From positions 1 to 7,377 of the forward strand of contig CALCGM010000617.1 of NCBI GenBank assembly GCA_937900985.1: DNA of 7,377 bases. Reading direction: 5' to 3'. The notes below the pieces were generated by a model that did not search any database, was not told the origin of the DNA, and was given only the letters and a program-made list of their open reading frames with translations. Positions 7,042-7,377 of this stretch are shown here, in pieces; within the stretch, counting starts at the first letter, position 1; every line of letters begins with the position of its first letter. The DNA comes from an uncultured Planctomycetaceae bacterium (GTDB taxonomy: Bacteria > Planctomycetota > Planctomycetia > Pirellulales > UBA1268). A program made the translations under genes and the position numbers.

Positions 7042-7377
7042 TCAGTCACCCTTCTTTGGCGGCACCGGCGTGGTCGCCGCCGCGTCTTCGGCCGGCTTCT
7101 CGCCCCCCTCGGCCACCGCCTCCTTGGCCTCCCCTGGCATCATCTCGTCGTCGAGAATGATCGACGCAGAGTTGATGCAGTATCGCAGGCCGGTCGGCGG
7201 AGGCCCGTCGTTAAACACGTGGCCAAGATGGGCGCCGCACCGCCGACAGGTCACCTCGGTGCGAACCATGAACAGCGACGTGTCGAGATGCTCCTCAACC
7301 CGCGAGCCCTCGCGGCCATCGACCGGGGCAAAAAAGCTCGGCCAGCCGCAGCCGCTGTCAAACTTCTCGCCCGACGT
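7042..7377 (-). CDS. msrB: Peptide-methionine (R)-S-oxide reductase, C-terminal part (5' end outside window)
   Basis: The visible 111 residues are the C-terminal two thirds or so of an MsrB domain, which reduces the R-epimer of methionine sulfoxide in proteins using thioredoxin. The open frame continues past the right edge. Motifs are GEKFDSGCGWPSFF near the edge (the Cys of GCGWP is the usual resolving cysteine), CRRCGAHLGHVFNDG (the second zinc-binding CxxC pair, codons at 7246-7248 and 7237-7239) and GLRYCINSASI with the catalytic Cys codon at 7177-7179. The first zinc CxxC and any signal peptide or fused MsrA domain lie outside. After the domain comes a tail of about 35 residues rich in Glu, Ala, Pro and Lys, not part of the fold. 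The gene converges on argF. Domain identity is secure. Confidence 0.93.
   Translation of the reverse strand, partial: TSGEKFDSGCGWPSFFAPVDGREGSRVEEHLDTSLFMVRTEVTCRRCGAHLGHVFNDGPPPTGLRYCINSASIILDDEMMPGEAKEAVAEGGEKPAEDAAATTPVPPKKGD

Noticed and set aside
6939..7160. Small plus-strand open frame in the argF-msrB gap
   Set aside because: It runs through the inverted repeats and antisense into msrB, and its product is Pro/Ser/Arg low complexity with no ribosome binding site.

Overview
The window is GC-rich (strong G/C bias at third codon positions) bacterial chromosome, tightly packed with ordinary metabolic genes. Start codons mostly lack a clear Shine-Dalgarno. From the flavour of the ArgF, ArgD and LysR proteins I would guess a planctomycete-like bacterium (Pirellulales type). 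That is an impression from protein style, not a demonstrated placement.

Layout. On the minus strand, a LysR-type regulator (1042-2019) runs straight into the 5' end of the glutamate synthase large subunit gene gltB (1-1045, cut by the window's left edge). The two overlap by four bases (ATGA). A 178-bp divergent intergenic region (2020-2197) separates them from plus-strand genes: a CLC-family chloride channel/transporter (2198-3547), then argB (3618-4589), argD (4642-5883) and argF (5940-6860). The last three encode consecutive or near-consecutive steps from N-acetylglutamate to citrulline. A 181-bp gap with a cluster of nested inverted repeats follows. The minus-strand msrB (methionine-R-sulfoxide reductase) then converges on argF and is cut by the right edge.

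How the genes work together. GltB makes glutamate from glutamine and 2-oxoglutarate. Glutamate is the backbone source of N-acetylglutamate (substrate of ArgB) and the amino donor for ArgD, and ArgF then carbamoylates ornithine. The divergent arrangement therefore puts glutamate synthesis, with its own LysR regulator, back to back with an arginine-biosynthesis run. The ArgB sequence carries the N-terminal helix and C-terminal signature of arginine-feedback-inhibited enzymes, so pathway control is probably at least partly allosteric. The CLC protein has no obvious link to the pathway and MsrB is a stand-alone repair enzyme.

No transposase, CRISPR, tRNA, rRNA or phage gene is visible. The least explained items are the multi-hairpin element between argF and msrB (about 6908-7030), the CLC protein's non-acidic residue at the internal proton-glutamate position, and the SLRTR variant of the carbamoyl-phosphate loop in ArgF. 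I do not see a wholly new multi-gene system here.
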